Below are positions 49,953-58,858 of a stretch of 64,000 nt of DNA, one piece after another (positions within the stretch are counted from its first letter, which is position 1; every line of letters begins with the position of its first letter). The stretch spans positions 186,001-250,000 of the forward strand of contig NZ_SWBM01000003.1 of NCBI RefSeq assembly GCF_005116465.1, in the 5' to 3' direction. This DNA is from Robertmurraya kyonggiensis (lineage in GTDB: Bacteria > Bacillota > Bacilli > Bacillales > Cytobacillaceae). A program made the position numbers and the translations under genes. The notes below the pieces were generated by a model, which was not told the origin of the DNA, did no database searches, and was given only the letters and a program-made list of their open reading frames with translations.

Positions 49953-49997
49953 CCTCTATCTATTAGCCGTGGCAAGATGGGAAAGTTGAGGATTCTG
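49953..49997 (-). repeat. sigma-gene 3' tail, functional copy C
   Basis: This is the intact end of the sigma-like gene (FPESSTFPSCHG-stop) plus the bases just after it. Copies A (9468-9512) and B (40515-40558) match it in phase and spacing. Confidence 0.75.
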
Positions 49998-50496
49998 GAA
50001 AAACTTTTTTTAAATTCTTCTTGGCTGTATTTAAACGGTGTGAAATGGCGCTTTTACTGACACCTTCACGCTCTGCATACTCAGTCATTGTCATGCCATC
50101 AAGATATACAGCAATAAAAGGTTCTGAATGTTTTGGCTTGAGAATGGAACGAATAATCTCACAGTAATATTCATAATCTTCCTTTTTAATTCGTGCCACT
50201 TCATGGGTATTATCGGGGAGATAGTCCATATGATCCGTTGCATCCTCGGATTCGTCGTCCTTACGGAATGGTTTTTTTGGCATCCCTCTATGTCTGTCAA
50301 ATTTATGCCAGTTATTGTAGTCGGGCTTGTTAAAACGCTCGTCCATAATCTCCTGTGGTGAACGTCGAGTCACAGTTTCCTTATCTTCGGCACAGGACAG
50401 CCTGTCCTCATAGTCCATATCAATCATTACAGTGCAGTCCTCGTCTGGTACCTCCAAATAGGTAGGTTTGTTGTCGTACATAATTCTAATTTTCAT
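49963..50496 (-). CDS. sigma-70 region 4-like phage/mobile-element protein
   Basis: The protein is 177 residues from the ATG at 50496 (AAAGGA site); 44 further open codons cover a hairpin leader and are not used. The first 60 residues (MKIRIMYDNKPTYLEVPDED, CTVMIDMDYEDRL) and the C-terminal helix-turn-helix (FIAVYLDGMTMTEYAEREGV, SKSAISHRLNTAKKNLKKVF) match sigma-like proteins common in Firmicute integrative elements. It is the first gene of the early operon and probably regulates it. Confidence 0.85.
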   Translation of the reverse strand: MKIRIMYDNKPTYLEVPDEDCTVMIDMDYEDRLSCAEDKETVTRRSPQEIMDERFNKPDYNNWHKFDRHRGMPKKPFRKDDESEDATDHMDYLPDNTHEVARIKKEDYEYYCEIIRSILKPKHSEPFIAVYLDGMTMTEYAEREGVSKSAISHRLNTAKKNLKKVFPESSTFPSCHG

Positions 50497-50526
50497 TTTG
50501 CATCCTTTCCGCCGGACTGCATTGGC

Positions 50527-50668
50527 GGCAAAGGATACAAAAATAGGTCTGTGCCTCGAAGTACACAGACCCTTTGTCCTGAAAATGAGCGCAACAAGGT
50601 AAGGTACTTCTATTGCAACGCATAACAATCCTAAACGGACTGAAACGTAGCAATATGTATCCTTTGCC
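50527..50668 (-). ncRNA. structured leader of the sigma-like gene (putative attenuator)
   Basis: On the minus strand GGCAAAGGATACA (50668-50656) pairs perfectly with TGTATCCTTTGCC (50539-50527). The enclosed region contains a terminator-like hairpin GGTCTGTG...CACAGACC (50571-50546) followed by TATTTTTG, whose T-run adjoins the distal arm. The distal arm ends about 20 bases before the ribosome-binding site. The two structures could be alternatives, as in attenuators. Confidence 0.5.
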
Positions 50669-50861
50669 CTTATTGCAAATCAGGCATTTGATATTTTTTT
50701 GTAGACGAGGAATGGTCTAATTCTTGCTAACTACGAAGGACCTTTCCTTCATCTATCATTATTGTAGGTGAGAATTGGACAGCCTTGGCGGACACCTCAT
50801 GCCCGTTAATTTCAGGCTCAAAATGACGCTTTTCCCAACAAAAACACCTAAAAACAACAAT

Positions 50862-50906
50862 AAAAAAAGCCATACACAAACCCTTAAAAGGATTCATGTA
50901 TGGCTT
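50862..50906 (-). terminator. terminator after the ImmA/IrrE gene (distal)
   Basis: AAGCCATACA pairs with TGTATGGCTT, followed by TTTTTTTATTG on the minus strand. Confidence 0.85.
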
Positions 50907-50921
50907 ACTTAGTTAATAACT

Positions 50922-50950
50922 AAAAAGCGGACATCCTGTGTCCGCTTTTT
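50922..50950 (-). terminator. terminator after the ImmA/IrrE gene (proximal)
   Basis: AAAAAGCGGACA pairs with TGTCCGCTTTTT around a five-base loop, 19 bases after the stop. It is symmetrical and could act in both directions. Confidence 0.9.
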
Positions 50951-50968
50951 CAAAAATATTATTGAATT

Positions 50969-52837
50969 TTATAATGGCTCTGCGCCATGTTCCTGTAAAA
51001 ACGTTCTAATCTCATCCATCGATTTTGCATATAGGTGAGTTAATGCAAAGTTATACCAAATATGACTGTTATTATTGAAATTCAATGAAAATGGTGAGTT
51101 GCGAATTATATGACTGCTAATATTTGGCGGTAGATGAAGTCCAAGGCAAATCAATACAATGGAATTAATAGATCCCGGTTCCTCACCATTAACGATTCGT
51201 CTTATGGTACGCTCGTTGACCAATATTTTCTCTGCTAATTCTTTATAAGTTACTTTTTTCCACTCACGTACTATTTTGAGAGAGCTGGTATAGCTATTTG
51301 GCAATTCATTATAGATTCGCATTTCTTCAGCTATTGTTTCAGCTAGTAATTGGGCCTTCTTTTCTGGAGCCGCATACTCAAAACCATTACAATACTTTAT
51401 ATCAAAATCTATATTTGATGTCTTATCACGGTTGAGGAAACATTCAGTATAGTATCTTTCCCTACACCCGGATTTGACTGATAACTCGAAAACCAAGCAG
51501 CACTCTTCCATATGGGTTCGTGCGTAGTCAGTAAGTACCGTTTGTCCGAATATATCATGTGTTAAATATTTTGGATAGTTTAGCACAAAGTGAGAATCTA
51601 CATATATATAACTTCCGTCTCTAACTAGAGCGGCCATTTCTGGATTGGTTATGCTTTGGATGGCAGCATCCTCGGCGCCTATAGAAAAGGTCTGATTTCT
51701 TTCAAGCGCACCCTTCTTAAATCTGTGTGGCTTGACGTAGCGACCATCTATATAAGTAAAAGTTCCGATTGCTTCCTCGTATCCAGCATCAATCATTCGA
51801 ATTTTAGCTGCTGTCCGAGATACGCTGAAGAACGTTGCTAAGGCGTCAATAACTGGCTCCATTACATCTATAAGTTCAGATGTTCCCAGTTCTGAACTGA
51901 ATTGCTTAATAAATTTGAACGCTTGGGTTTTAAACATAGCAAGTGGCATTTGTATCTTTGGGGCGAGGGCATTCGCCTGCCATTCCATCCAGTCAGTTGC
52001 ATCTCTGGTATTGTCTTTTATACCTCCGACTACCTGACACTTGATTCGTGTGGCACTGCTATTATATAACCGTTCCAATTCAAATGCTTTTCTATGTTGG
52101 TCCCAATGAACACACTCATGCACAATAGTATTATTGACTGATCCCAGGTTACGAAGGAAGTAAGCTTTAGGATCCACGATTATTGTACGGCCACTCACAT
52201 GGGTCTGTACCATTTCATCGCTATCTTCATCATAAAACTCTGCATCACAGTCGTGAAAGTATATCTGCCCAAAAACAGAGAAATCCTTTGTAATCTCTCT
52301 CATTTCTACTGTAAGGCCCATTTTTTCTGCCAACACCTGTGGCTCAACTGCCATTGGGTTTTTTAATGCTTCAGGGTAATGTCTTCTAAGGAAGTCTGTG
52401 GCAACAGATTCTAGTTGTTCCTTATGAATGATAGGGACAAGGGAGTCTGACATAGGTTTCGGCTGCTTATTTTTGCTAGTATACTCAGTTATACTAGAGA
52501 TTGAAAAATCATCCAAATTGCAATCCAAATCTCCTGAGCATTCCAGCATAAACCATTGCCGACAATTTTCTGATTCATCATAACGATGATTTGATTCACG
52601 GACTTCGAATTCAGCTTCAACAGCAACATCAAATTCTATTTTCATGTCCGGTAAGTCATTAACAGATACGAACTTTACTTCTATATCTGATAACTCAATG
52701 CCGCCGATGTTTTGAACTCTGTATAGCCGTAAGTCTAAGCCATCGTAGTTTTCTTCGGTGAAATCCTGTATGGCAGCAAACATTTTATTATAGAATCTTT
52801 CTGCCACATATTCTTTAAATGAACGATTACCTGCCAT
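50969..52837 (-). CDS. ImmA/IrrE metallopeptidase with C-terminal helix-turn-helix
   Basis: The protein is about 622 residues; the start is uncertain between ATGs at 52837 and 52849, only five bases from the nuclease stop. The first 130 residues are unrecognised and acidic. The zinc peptidase core has VNNTIVHECVHWDQHRKAFE (HExxH near residue 242) and DWMEWQANALAPKIQMPLAM. A Cro/C1-like HTH lies near 530-580 (WKKVTYKELAEKILVNERTI, RRIVNGEEPGSINS). ImmA/IrrE enzymes cleave repressors after DNA damage or other signals. As last gene of the restriction operon it may control or gate the system. Confidence 0.82.
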   Translation of the reverse strand: MAGNRSFKEYVAERFYNKMFAAIQDFTEENYDGLDLRLYRVQNIGGIELSDIEVKFVSVNDLPDMKIEFDVAVEAEFEVRESNHRYDESENCRQWFMLECSGDLDCNLDDFSISSITEYTSKNKQPKPMSDSLVPIIHKEQLESVATDFLRRHYPEALKNPMAVEPQVLAEKMGLTVEMREITKDFSVFGQIYFHDCDAEFYDEDSDEMVQTHVSGRTIIVDPKAYFLRNLGSVNNTIVHECVHWDQHRKAFELERLYNSSATRIKCQVVGGIKDNTRDATDWMEWQANALAPKIQMPLAMFKTQAFKFIKQFSSELGTSELIDVMEPVIDALATFFSVSRTAAKIRMIDAGYEEAIGTFTYIDGRYVKPHRFKKGALERNQTFSIGAEDAAIQSITNPEMAALVRDGSYIYVDSHFVLNYPKYLTHDIFGQTVLTDYARTHMEECCLVFELSVKSGCRERYYTECFLNRDKTSNIDFDIKYCNGFEYAAPEKKAQLLAETIAEEMRIYNELPNSYTSSLKIVREWKKVTYKELAEKILVNERTIRRIVNGEEPGSINSIVLICLGLHLPPNISSHIIRNSPFSLNFNNNSHIWYNFALTHLYAKSMDEIRTFLQEHGAEPL

Positions 52838-52854
52838 ACTCCCCCACATCCCCT

Positions 52855-54315
52855 TTATAAATGAAGTAAGCCTATATCCATTTTTTCATTTGCTAAATAG
52901 TGCGAGTATATCAATTCTGCGGGCAACTGTCTTATTTGTATATTCTGTAACCCGAGAGCATCTAACATTTCTATATTGACGTATCCCTTATTAATAATGC
53001 TATGTTGTTCGGTTGGCATCAAAAAGCAATTTTTAACATCTTGAATTCCATGATCATTAACAAAATTTTTATATGCCAACTGATATAGGTACTGCTTTGT
53101 AATATCACCAATTCCAGGTTGTCCCCGTAGTTCTTTTCCATGCTCAAGTTGAATATTATAATACTTAGCATCAAATATAATGAACTGATGTGAGTTATTC
53201 ATCTTATGGATTGACACAAGGTCTGGGACGAGGGTTTCCCTAGCGGCCTTTTGAAATTCAGAACCATCTTGCTTATAACCATTCCACTTTGGCTTTTCTA
53301 TTAATGAAATGAGCAGGTCATAAGGATTATATCCGTCAGATAACGAAATAGGCAGTGAACCTAGTGGAGTCTGTAATTGATTGTCCAGTACTTCCGCACA
53401 CACCTTTTCCCATACTAAATTAAAACTGTTTGTACCAAACATAGTGAAACAATCAATTTCTGCAAGTGTGCTACTATGTGCAACATAGGCGTATAACGTC
53501 TTTAGTAATAACTGCTTTCTTGTATTAAACTGCAAATTCAATTCATTTTGTATGCGGTAAAGTATATAGTCTTTTTCTCCAAAGTCATCAAGTTCTTCAT
53601 CGGACACTTCAACCGGCAGTATATCAAACAAATCCAATAAATCTGCATCTTTTAGTTCCCTAGAGCAAATACTTATAATAGATTCATGGAGTCTTTTAAA
53701 GTAATCAAAATCATCATTTATACGTTTTTGTGTAAACAGTTCTATGTAATATGGTCGATTATTACTGAGATAAGTAAAGGTCTCATTTATCGTCTTGTCC
53801 CACAGTATTTCACCCGAACCATTAGTTTCAATTATATCCTTTGTATTCGTATATGCACCATTTTCGTAGTAGTCATGTAGCAAGAAAATCATAACAGCAA
53901 GCAAGTTGAAAGCACTACTTTCACTGTTATCATTATACATACGAATGATTTGCTCTTTGGCATTATACTTTTCAAGAACTTTTATTATTGTTTTTAACTC
54001 AGTTAAGGGATCATTATTAGTTAAGATATATTTAGGATAGCATTTTAATACACAACCCCAAACGGTTATTACGCCAACGAAAGTAAACACATAAAGGTAT
54101 TCGTTCTCACCAATTTCTACATCTGCAACTTCAATATCCTCTTCCAAAAGGTCTGACATATTTTTTTGAGAATCCGTAGCTTTAACAGCCTTTAGAACAC
54201 CAAACTCTTTCAAACGCTTAATAATATCTACCGTTTTTTCTTCCGAGCATTGAAAGATGTCCTGTAATTCAGTTTGATTGTATCTTTTCTGTTCTCGGAC
54301 AAACTTCGATATCAT
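52855..54315 (-). CDS. LlaJI/McrC-like restriction endonuclease subunit
   Basis: This 486-residue protein resembles the LlaJI-type R2/McrC-like nuclease partner. An N-terminal winged-helix-like part (REQKRYNQTELQDIFQCSEE) is followed by the McrC-type body. The PD-(D/E)xK site is visible near residues 365-395 as VPDLVSIHKMNNSHQFIIFD and AKYYNIQ, with D...DxK. It probably cuts DNA when activated by the McrB-like protein whose stop overlaps its start in an ATGA junction. Confidence 0.82.
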   Translation of the reverse strand: MISKFVREQKRYNQTELQDIFQCSEEKTVDIIKRLKEFGVLKAVKATDSQKNMSDLLEEDIEVADVEIGENEYLYVFTFVGVITVWGCVLKCYPKYILTNNDPLTELKTIIKVLEKYNAKEQIIRMYNDNSESSAFNLLAVMIFLLHDYYENGAYTNTKDIIETNGSGEILWDKTINETFTYLSNNRPYYIELFTQKRINDDFDYFKRLHESIISICSRELKDADLLDLFDILPVEVSDEELDDFGEKDYILYRIQNELNLQFNTRKQLLLKTLYAYVAHSSTLAEIDCFTMFGTNSFNLVWEKVCAEVLDNQLQTPLGSLPISLSDGYNPYDLLISLIEKPKWNGYKQDGSEFQKAARETLVPDLVSIHKMNNSHQFIIFDAKYYNIQLEHGKELRGQPGIGDITKQYLYQLAYKNFVNDHGIQDVKNCFLMPTEQHSIINKGYVNIEMLDALGLQNIQIRQLPAELIYSHYLANEKMDIGLLHL

Positions 54316-56531
54316 TCTGCACCGTCCCCTGTAAGGTTATTTGTAGGTGCAGTAGCAGGGAATTTATTGCTGATATTTTTGGCAAAGATAAATACACCCT
54401 TTTCCTCAAACTCTTTGCAAATAGAAGAGTATGTCGTCTTATCATTACAACCATCAAAAAGAGTCTGGCGTTTTTGCTTTGCTGCGTCATCAAATAAATA
54501 CATGATAACTTTGCTCTTAAATGTGGCGATAAACTTTGTTGGGTCAATAGGCTCCGTTTCAGGAACGATTTTCCTTGACAGAAAATATGGGCCAAGCAAC
54601 TTATCCTCATTCACTTTATATGAAAGAAGTTCAGTATTTATCGCTTTACGCAATTCATTCCACTCAACTATTCTCTTGTTTGCACCTTTACCTAGTTCAA
54701 CAGTTTTACCTACAATTTTTTCTTCGCTATCATCAATACCTAAATAAGTGAAGTCCCATCTACGTTTGAATGCAGTATCCATAGGGAATACTCCTTGGTC
54801 AGCACTATTCATAGTTGCCCATATAAACATATTATCTGGAATTTTGATTTCAGAATACTCTTGTGGATTACCTCCTAATTCTTTAGCAAGATATTTTTTA
54901 ATATCCTCAGATGTTTGAATAGCATATTCACTAACATTATCCTCATCACGGTCTAATAACTGAAATATATCACCAAATACAGCTGCAACATTCGCTCTGT
55001 TGATTTCTTCAACAATTAATAAAAATGGCTTAGGACTATCTGACTGAGCATTTTTAAGTGCTTTAACATACGTCCTCATAAATGGGCCAGGAACGTATTC
55101 ATATGCAATTTCACTAGCAGGTTGTTTATTTGAAATCAGATTTACATATGGCCTAATCGCACGACCATGATTTCGTTCAACGCTATTATCACCACTAGCA
55201 TCAGAGCCATCTTTTTTCTTAGTTTTAAACTTGTCATCACTATATAATCCTAGTAAAAGTGGTAAGCGAGTTAAATCGCCATCTTTAAATTTTTCATATA
55301 GCAAATCATATTTTTCTTGAGCCGTTTTATCATCCAACAGAACAGTTAAAACATCCCTCTCATCTTTGCTTCCAATCAGATTCTTTACTGAATCCACCAT
55401 CGTAGGCTTGTAAGTTCCCACAAAGTTAGCATACGAATAGTCGGGATGGAAAGTCACACGCTCGTACTCGCCACCATTTTTAAGCAAGGTCTCCTTATCT
55501 CGATTTAAAGTATAACTTTTACCTGTTCCTGGAGCACCAAAGATAATTCTATTATGGTGGAAATCAGTTTGATATCCTGTTTTATATTTTATTAATTCAG
55601 CATTAGAAGAATCGGTAAGATAGTCATCATTGGATTCATGTGCAGCATCTGCCCCACTCTGTACTTCTTCATACTCATCAATTCCTACGATTTTTGTAGT
55701 ACTTAGAGACAAGAATGTAGAAACACGTTTTTGATAATCGGCAAGGTTTAGATCCGGATCATTTGTAGAGGTAACTGTTCCACGCGAATAGTTCAAATAT
55801 GGATTAGTTCCATCATTTAGCGAGGTTTTCAGAACTCGTAATGAACCCTTGGCTTCTTTATCACCATTAATGTCTACTGGTTCGGTGGTAGCTAAAAGTT
55901 TACGATAGATGCTATCTTGATTAAAAATTACATCTTGACCACTATCATCAAGTTTAAATACGGCTGTTTCTGACAAAGCCGTTAATACGGACTTAAGCAA
56001 TTTATCTTCTCGTTCACTTGTGGCAACATTCAATCCCAACCAATTAAGCAAAACTTCCTTATATTTCTCCTCTGCCACAGCCATAGCTACATCAATAATA
56101 TCCATATTCAAAGTAAAATGTATCTCTTTTGGATATCTCACACCACCTGTTCTCTCAGAACTAACAGGCTTAGTATTATCCTGAAAAACAATTTCGCCCA
56201 ATTTCCAATACAGTTCAAACGCTACAATAAGAGCTTCCATTTGTGATTTTAATAGTTGATTGTTATTCACCGTTTGACGAAATTGATCATCCGAAACGCC
56301 ATGAGCACTATACACTGGTGAAGAGTATGCAATAAGCTTATTCATGAGTTCATCCGAAATACGAATTGAATCACCATCTTGAACTGAATATTTTACTTCT
56401 GCCGGACGTCCTTCACTCTTCCAAATCAAAATAAAAAGGGCAAGTGTAGCTTTAACGTTGGGCAAAGATGACTTAATGCCAAGCTTTAAATCTATATCTT
56501 CATAAATTTCCATGTTTTCAGGCCTTTGCAT
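54312..56531 (-). CDS. McrB-like AAA+ restriction motor (LlaJI R1-type)
   Basis: The 739-residue protein has an unrecognised N-terminal half and an McrB-type AAA+ domain: Walker A IFGAPGTGKSYTLNRDKETL (332-339), Walker B LLIVEEINRANVAAVFGDIF, and sensor segment IWATMNSADQGVFPMDTAFK followed by RRWDF. MNxAD is the McrB-type signature linked to GTP use. It probably recognises DNA and drives the partner nuclease. GGAGG before the ATG at 56531 supports the start, which overlaps the C5 methyltransferase end by 14 bases. Confidence 0.88.
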   Translation of the reverse strand: MQRPENMEIYEDIDLKLGIKSSLPNVKATLALFILIWKSEGRPAEVKYSVQDGDSIRISDELMNKLIAYSSPVYSAHGVSDDQFRQTVNNNQLLKSQMEALIVAFELYWKLGEIVFQDNTKPVSSERTGGVRYPKEIHFTLNMDIIDVAMAVAEEKYKEVLLNWLGLNVATSEREDKLLKSVLTALSETAVFKLDDSGQDVIFNQDSIYRKLLATTEPVDINGDKEAKGSLRVLKTSLNDGTNPYLNYSRGTVTSTNDPDLNLADYQKRVSTFLSLSTTKIVGIDEYEEVQSGADAAHESNDDYLTDSSNAELIKYKTGYQTDFHHNRIIFGAPGTGKSYTLNRDKETLLKNGGEYERVTFHPDYSYANFVGTYKPTMVDSVKNLIGSKDERDVLTVLLDDKTAQEKYDLLYEKFKDGDLTRLPLLLGLYSDDKFKTKKKDGSDASGDNSVERNHGRAIRPYVNLISNKQPASEIAYEYVPGPFMRTYVKALKNAQSDSPKPFLLIVEEINRANVAAVFGDIFQLLDRDEDNVSEYAIQTSEDIKKYLAKELGGNPQEYSEIKIPDNMFIWATMNSADQGVFPMDTAFKRRWDFTYLGIDDSEEKIVGKTVELGKGANKRIVEWNELRKAINTELLSYKVNEDKLLGPYFLSRKIVPETEPIDPTKFIATFKSKVIMYLFDDAAKQKRQTLFDGCNDKTTYSSICKEFEEKGVFIFAKNISNKFPATAPTNNLTGDGAE

Positions 56532-57606
56532 ATGCAGTATCCTCCTTATAGACTTCTATATCTTTCATAATAACCTGAGCAATGGCTTTAGCTAATAAAG
56601 GCGGAACAGCATTTCCTACCTGTTTCATTTGAGATCCTTTAGTACCAACAAAGTGAAAGGAGTCTGGGAAAGACTGTATGCGAGCCGCTTCACGAACAGT
56701 AATTGCACGATTCAAAAAAGGATGTGTAAACTTTCCTGATGATGGTGTATCAAACCGTGTCGTAATGGTAACAGATACTTCATTTTTTCTCATACGGGTC
56801 CAAGTACCACTATAAATAGATTTTGTTAAGTGCTCTTCTGGAAGAACCTCCTTGCCACTATTTGGTGGAATCAATGACAACCTTTCTAAAGCTAAAGCAG
56901 AATGATTAGTTGCAACGTGATTATATAAAATAGTTGATTCTTTTCTCAAAGTTTCTTGGTAAGAACTTTGTGGCGGGTTTCTATATTCTTGTTTTTCAGA
57001 TCCCTCACCAGAATTCAAGTAAGCTAAATCACTTATTGCGTCCCATATTGTTACTTTACCTTCTTGTGGTGTTGGGAGTGAAGGGGCAACATCTCCTTGC
57101 TTACCAATAATTATCGCACGTCTTCTATTTTGTGGCACTCCATAATCTGACGCATTTAACACTCCCATGTTTAATTCGTAACCCATGTCATTAAAGAGTT
57201 TCTCTAGTTCCTTCTTAAAATACCCGCGTTCAGCAGTAAGTAAATTGGGGACATTTTCCATCACAAAGTACTTTGGTCGTACTTTCTCAACAACTCTCAC
57301 AAAAGACTTAAAAAGGAAATTACGTTCATCATGAATTGTTTTTCTCTGACCCTTCTGCGAAAATCCTTGACATGGTGGCCCTCCGATAATCACGTCTATT
57401 TCCCCAAAATACCTTGAAAATGTTTTTTCAAAATCTACAGTTGTTATATCGGCCACTAACATATCCGTATTAGGATGGTTTATTTTATAGGCATCTGCTA
57501 TTGAGACATCATATTCATTTGCAAATACTACATCAAATCCCATTTGTTCAAATCCCAAAGACATTCCTCCAACACCTGCAAATAAATCGATTACTTTAGG
57601 CTTCAT
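56518..57606 (-). CDS. DNA cytosine-5 methyltransferase of the restriction operon
   Basis: The enzyme is 362 residues from the ATG at 57606 (GAGGAGGTG site). It has motif I (VIDLFAGVGGMSLGFEQMGF), motif IV (VIIGGPPCQGFSQKGQRKTI, catalytic Cys), motif VI (FVMENVPNLL), motif VIII (YGVPQNRRRAIIIG) and motifs IX-X (ITVREAARIQSFPDSFHFVG, QVGNAVPPLLAKAIAQVI). It probably protects host sites from the nuclease encoded downstream. It starts 11 bases before the end of the other methyltransferase gene. Confidence 0.95.
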   Translation of the reverse strand: MKPKVIDLFAGVGGMSLGFEQMGFDVVFANEYDVSIADAYKINHPNTDMLVADITTVDFEKTFSRYFGEIDVIIGGPPCQGFSQKGQRKTIHDERNFLFKSFVRVVEKVRPKYFVMENVPNLLTAERGYFKKELEKLFNDMGYELNMGVLNASDYGVPQNRRRAIIIGKQGDVAPSLPTPQEGKVTIWDAISDLAYLNSGEGSEKQEYRNPPQSSYQETLRKESTILYNHVATNHSALALERLSLIPPNSGKEVLPEEHLTKSIYSGTWTRMRKNEVSVTITTRFDTPSSGKFTHPFLNRAITVREAARIQSFPDSFHFVGTKGSQMKQVGNAVPPLLAKAIAQVIMKDIEVYKEDTAYAKA

Positions 57607-58327
57607 TTTGCACCTCCTCGATACGCTTAGATGCAGCATTAAAATAATCTTTATCTAACTCAATTCCAATAAAGTTTCTATTATGTCTTTTCGCAGCTAC
57701 TCCAGTTGTTCCGCTTCCCATAAATGGGTCCAAGACAGTATCACCCTCAATAGATAAAATTTCCACAAAATGTTCCATTAATTGTTCTGGCTTTTGAGTA
57801 GGGTGCTTGCCATATTTTTTCTCCCCATTCGGTGTAATTGAGGTTTCTATAAAATCATGGATTAAACGCCCTTCATTATTAAATGTACCTGTACGTGTTT
57901 TATATGTGAAGTATAGCCATGCTTCAGTTGAATTGACAAAATGGAGATTCATATTTCGTGGCATTGGATTTAACTTATGCCAAATACCTGTAGTCTTATA
58001 ATAAAATCCACTTTTTTCTGCAAGCCTAATCAACGTTTCAACTTTAATAATTGCCATGAAGACAATCATAGAACCACCTTTTTTTAATACCCTAGCAGAC
58101 TCCATAAAAAAGTTATCCATTGACTTTTGCCAATCATCAAAGTCAAGGTCATCCCAACCAGCTGCTCCAAAAAAGTTTTCTCTCATTTTTACAAGATTGG
58201 TATCTCTATTTTTCATAAAATTCCCTAAATTATATGGGGGATCGGTTATTATCAAATCAACAGATGCATCGTCTAGTTGCTTCATCGTTTCGATACAATC
58301 ACCGTTGTATAAACGTATTTCTGCCAT
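57596..58327 (-). CDS. N6-adenine/N4-cytosine DNA methyltransferase of the restriction operon
   Basis: This 243-residue beta-class enzyme has the catalytic motif LIITDPPYNLGNFMKNRDTN near residue 22 and the SAM-binding VLDPFMGSGTTGVAAKRHNR near 205, with HPTQKPEQLMEHFVEILSIE between. The ATG at 58327 follows GGAAGGAAGAG. LlaJI itself has two C5 methyltransferases, so pairing an amino-methyltransferase with a C5 one suggests an asymmetric recognition site methylated differently on each strand. Confidence 0.93.
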   Translation of the reverse strand: MAEIRLYNGDCIETMKQLDDASVDLIITDPPYNLGNFMKNRDTNLVKMRENFFGAAGWDDLDFDDWQKSMDNFFMESARVLKKGGSMIVFMAIIKVETLIRLAEKSGFYYKTTGIWHKLNPMPRNMNLHFVNSTEAWLYFTYKTRTGTFNNEGRLIHDFIETSITPNGEKKYGKHPTQKPEQLMEHFVEILSIEGDTVLDPFMGSGTTGVAAKRHNRNFIGIELDKDYFNAASKRIEEVQNEA

Positions 58328-58347
58328 AAAGCTCTTCCTTCCAAAAC

Positions 58348-58536
58348 TTATTCTATCGCACTTTTTCCACTCTTGACCCATTCATCAACTTCTGAAAGTT
58401 TAAACTTCCACTGCCGACCAATTTTATGAGCAGGGATATCAGTTTTTTTTATCCAATTTCGAATTGTATCTTTTGTAACCCCTAAATACTCAGAAATTTC
58501 CTCAAGGTTTGACCATTTTTCATTCATCTCATTCAT
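58348..58536 (-). CDS. excisionase-like helix-turn-helix regulator of the restriction operon
   Basis: This 62-residue protein (ATG at 58536 after GAGGTGAAAGAA) has the HTH_17/excisionase fold: SNLEEISEYLGVTKDTIRNW, then IKKTDIPAHKIGRQWKFKLS and EVDEWVKSGKS. Small genes of this type are common as the first gene before methyltransferases in Bacilli restriction systems and may act like a controller protein. It lies 20 bases before the first methyltransferase. Confidence 0.88.
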   Translation of the reverse strand: MNEMNEKWSNLEEISEYLGVTKDTIRNWIKKTDIPAHKIGRQWKFKLSEVDEWVKSGKSAIE

Positions 58537-58582
58537 TTCTTTCACCTCGGATATCAAACTGGTGATAATAATTATAGTAATC

Positions 58583-58626
58583 TATTATAACATAAAACCT
58601 ATGAATATAAATATTTTAACATAAAA
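58583..58626 (-). promoter_or_regulatory. direct-repeat operator candidate at the restriction operon promoter
   Basis: TATTATAACATAAAA and TATTTTAACATAAAA are 15-mers differing in one base, with starts 29 bp apart. The first includes the complement of a TATAAT -10 box for the minus-strand operon, with no strong -35. Binding by the first-gene HTH protein would give autoregulation. Confidence 0.5.
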
Positions 58627-58858
58627 TTGCAATATTAAATATGATTTAATGGTAATAGATATGAATTAGCGTTGATATATACTGTTTATATTAAATACTT
58701 ATTATTTCAATTCCACCTATCATTTCGAACAGATATAGTTTGGACATTTGTTATTTATTACATCTATCCTATCTCCACACCCTACAAAATTATCCATCCT
58801 ATCTCCTCAACCCTTTGCCCATTTCCACAGTCGATATGTTTCCTTAATAAATAAAAAC

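Larger units (their letters stand above)
50497..50968. other. leader and intergenic region between the early operon and the restriction operon
   Basis: These 472 bases hold the structured leader of the sigma-like gene (50527-50668) and two terminators of the restriction operon (50862-50906, 50922-50950). Between about 50670 and 50860 I see no gene or repeat. This gap is a candidate for the prophage's right end, but I found no sequence matching the region around 5.5 kb. Confidence 0.6.

Noticed and set aside
50497-50628. N-terminal extension of the sigma-like protein
   Set aside because: The codons overlap a hairpin leader, and the ATG at 50496 fits the family start MKIRIMYDN and has a good site.
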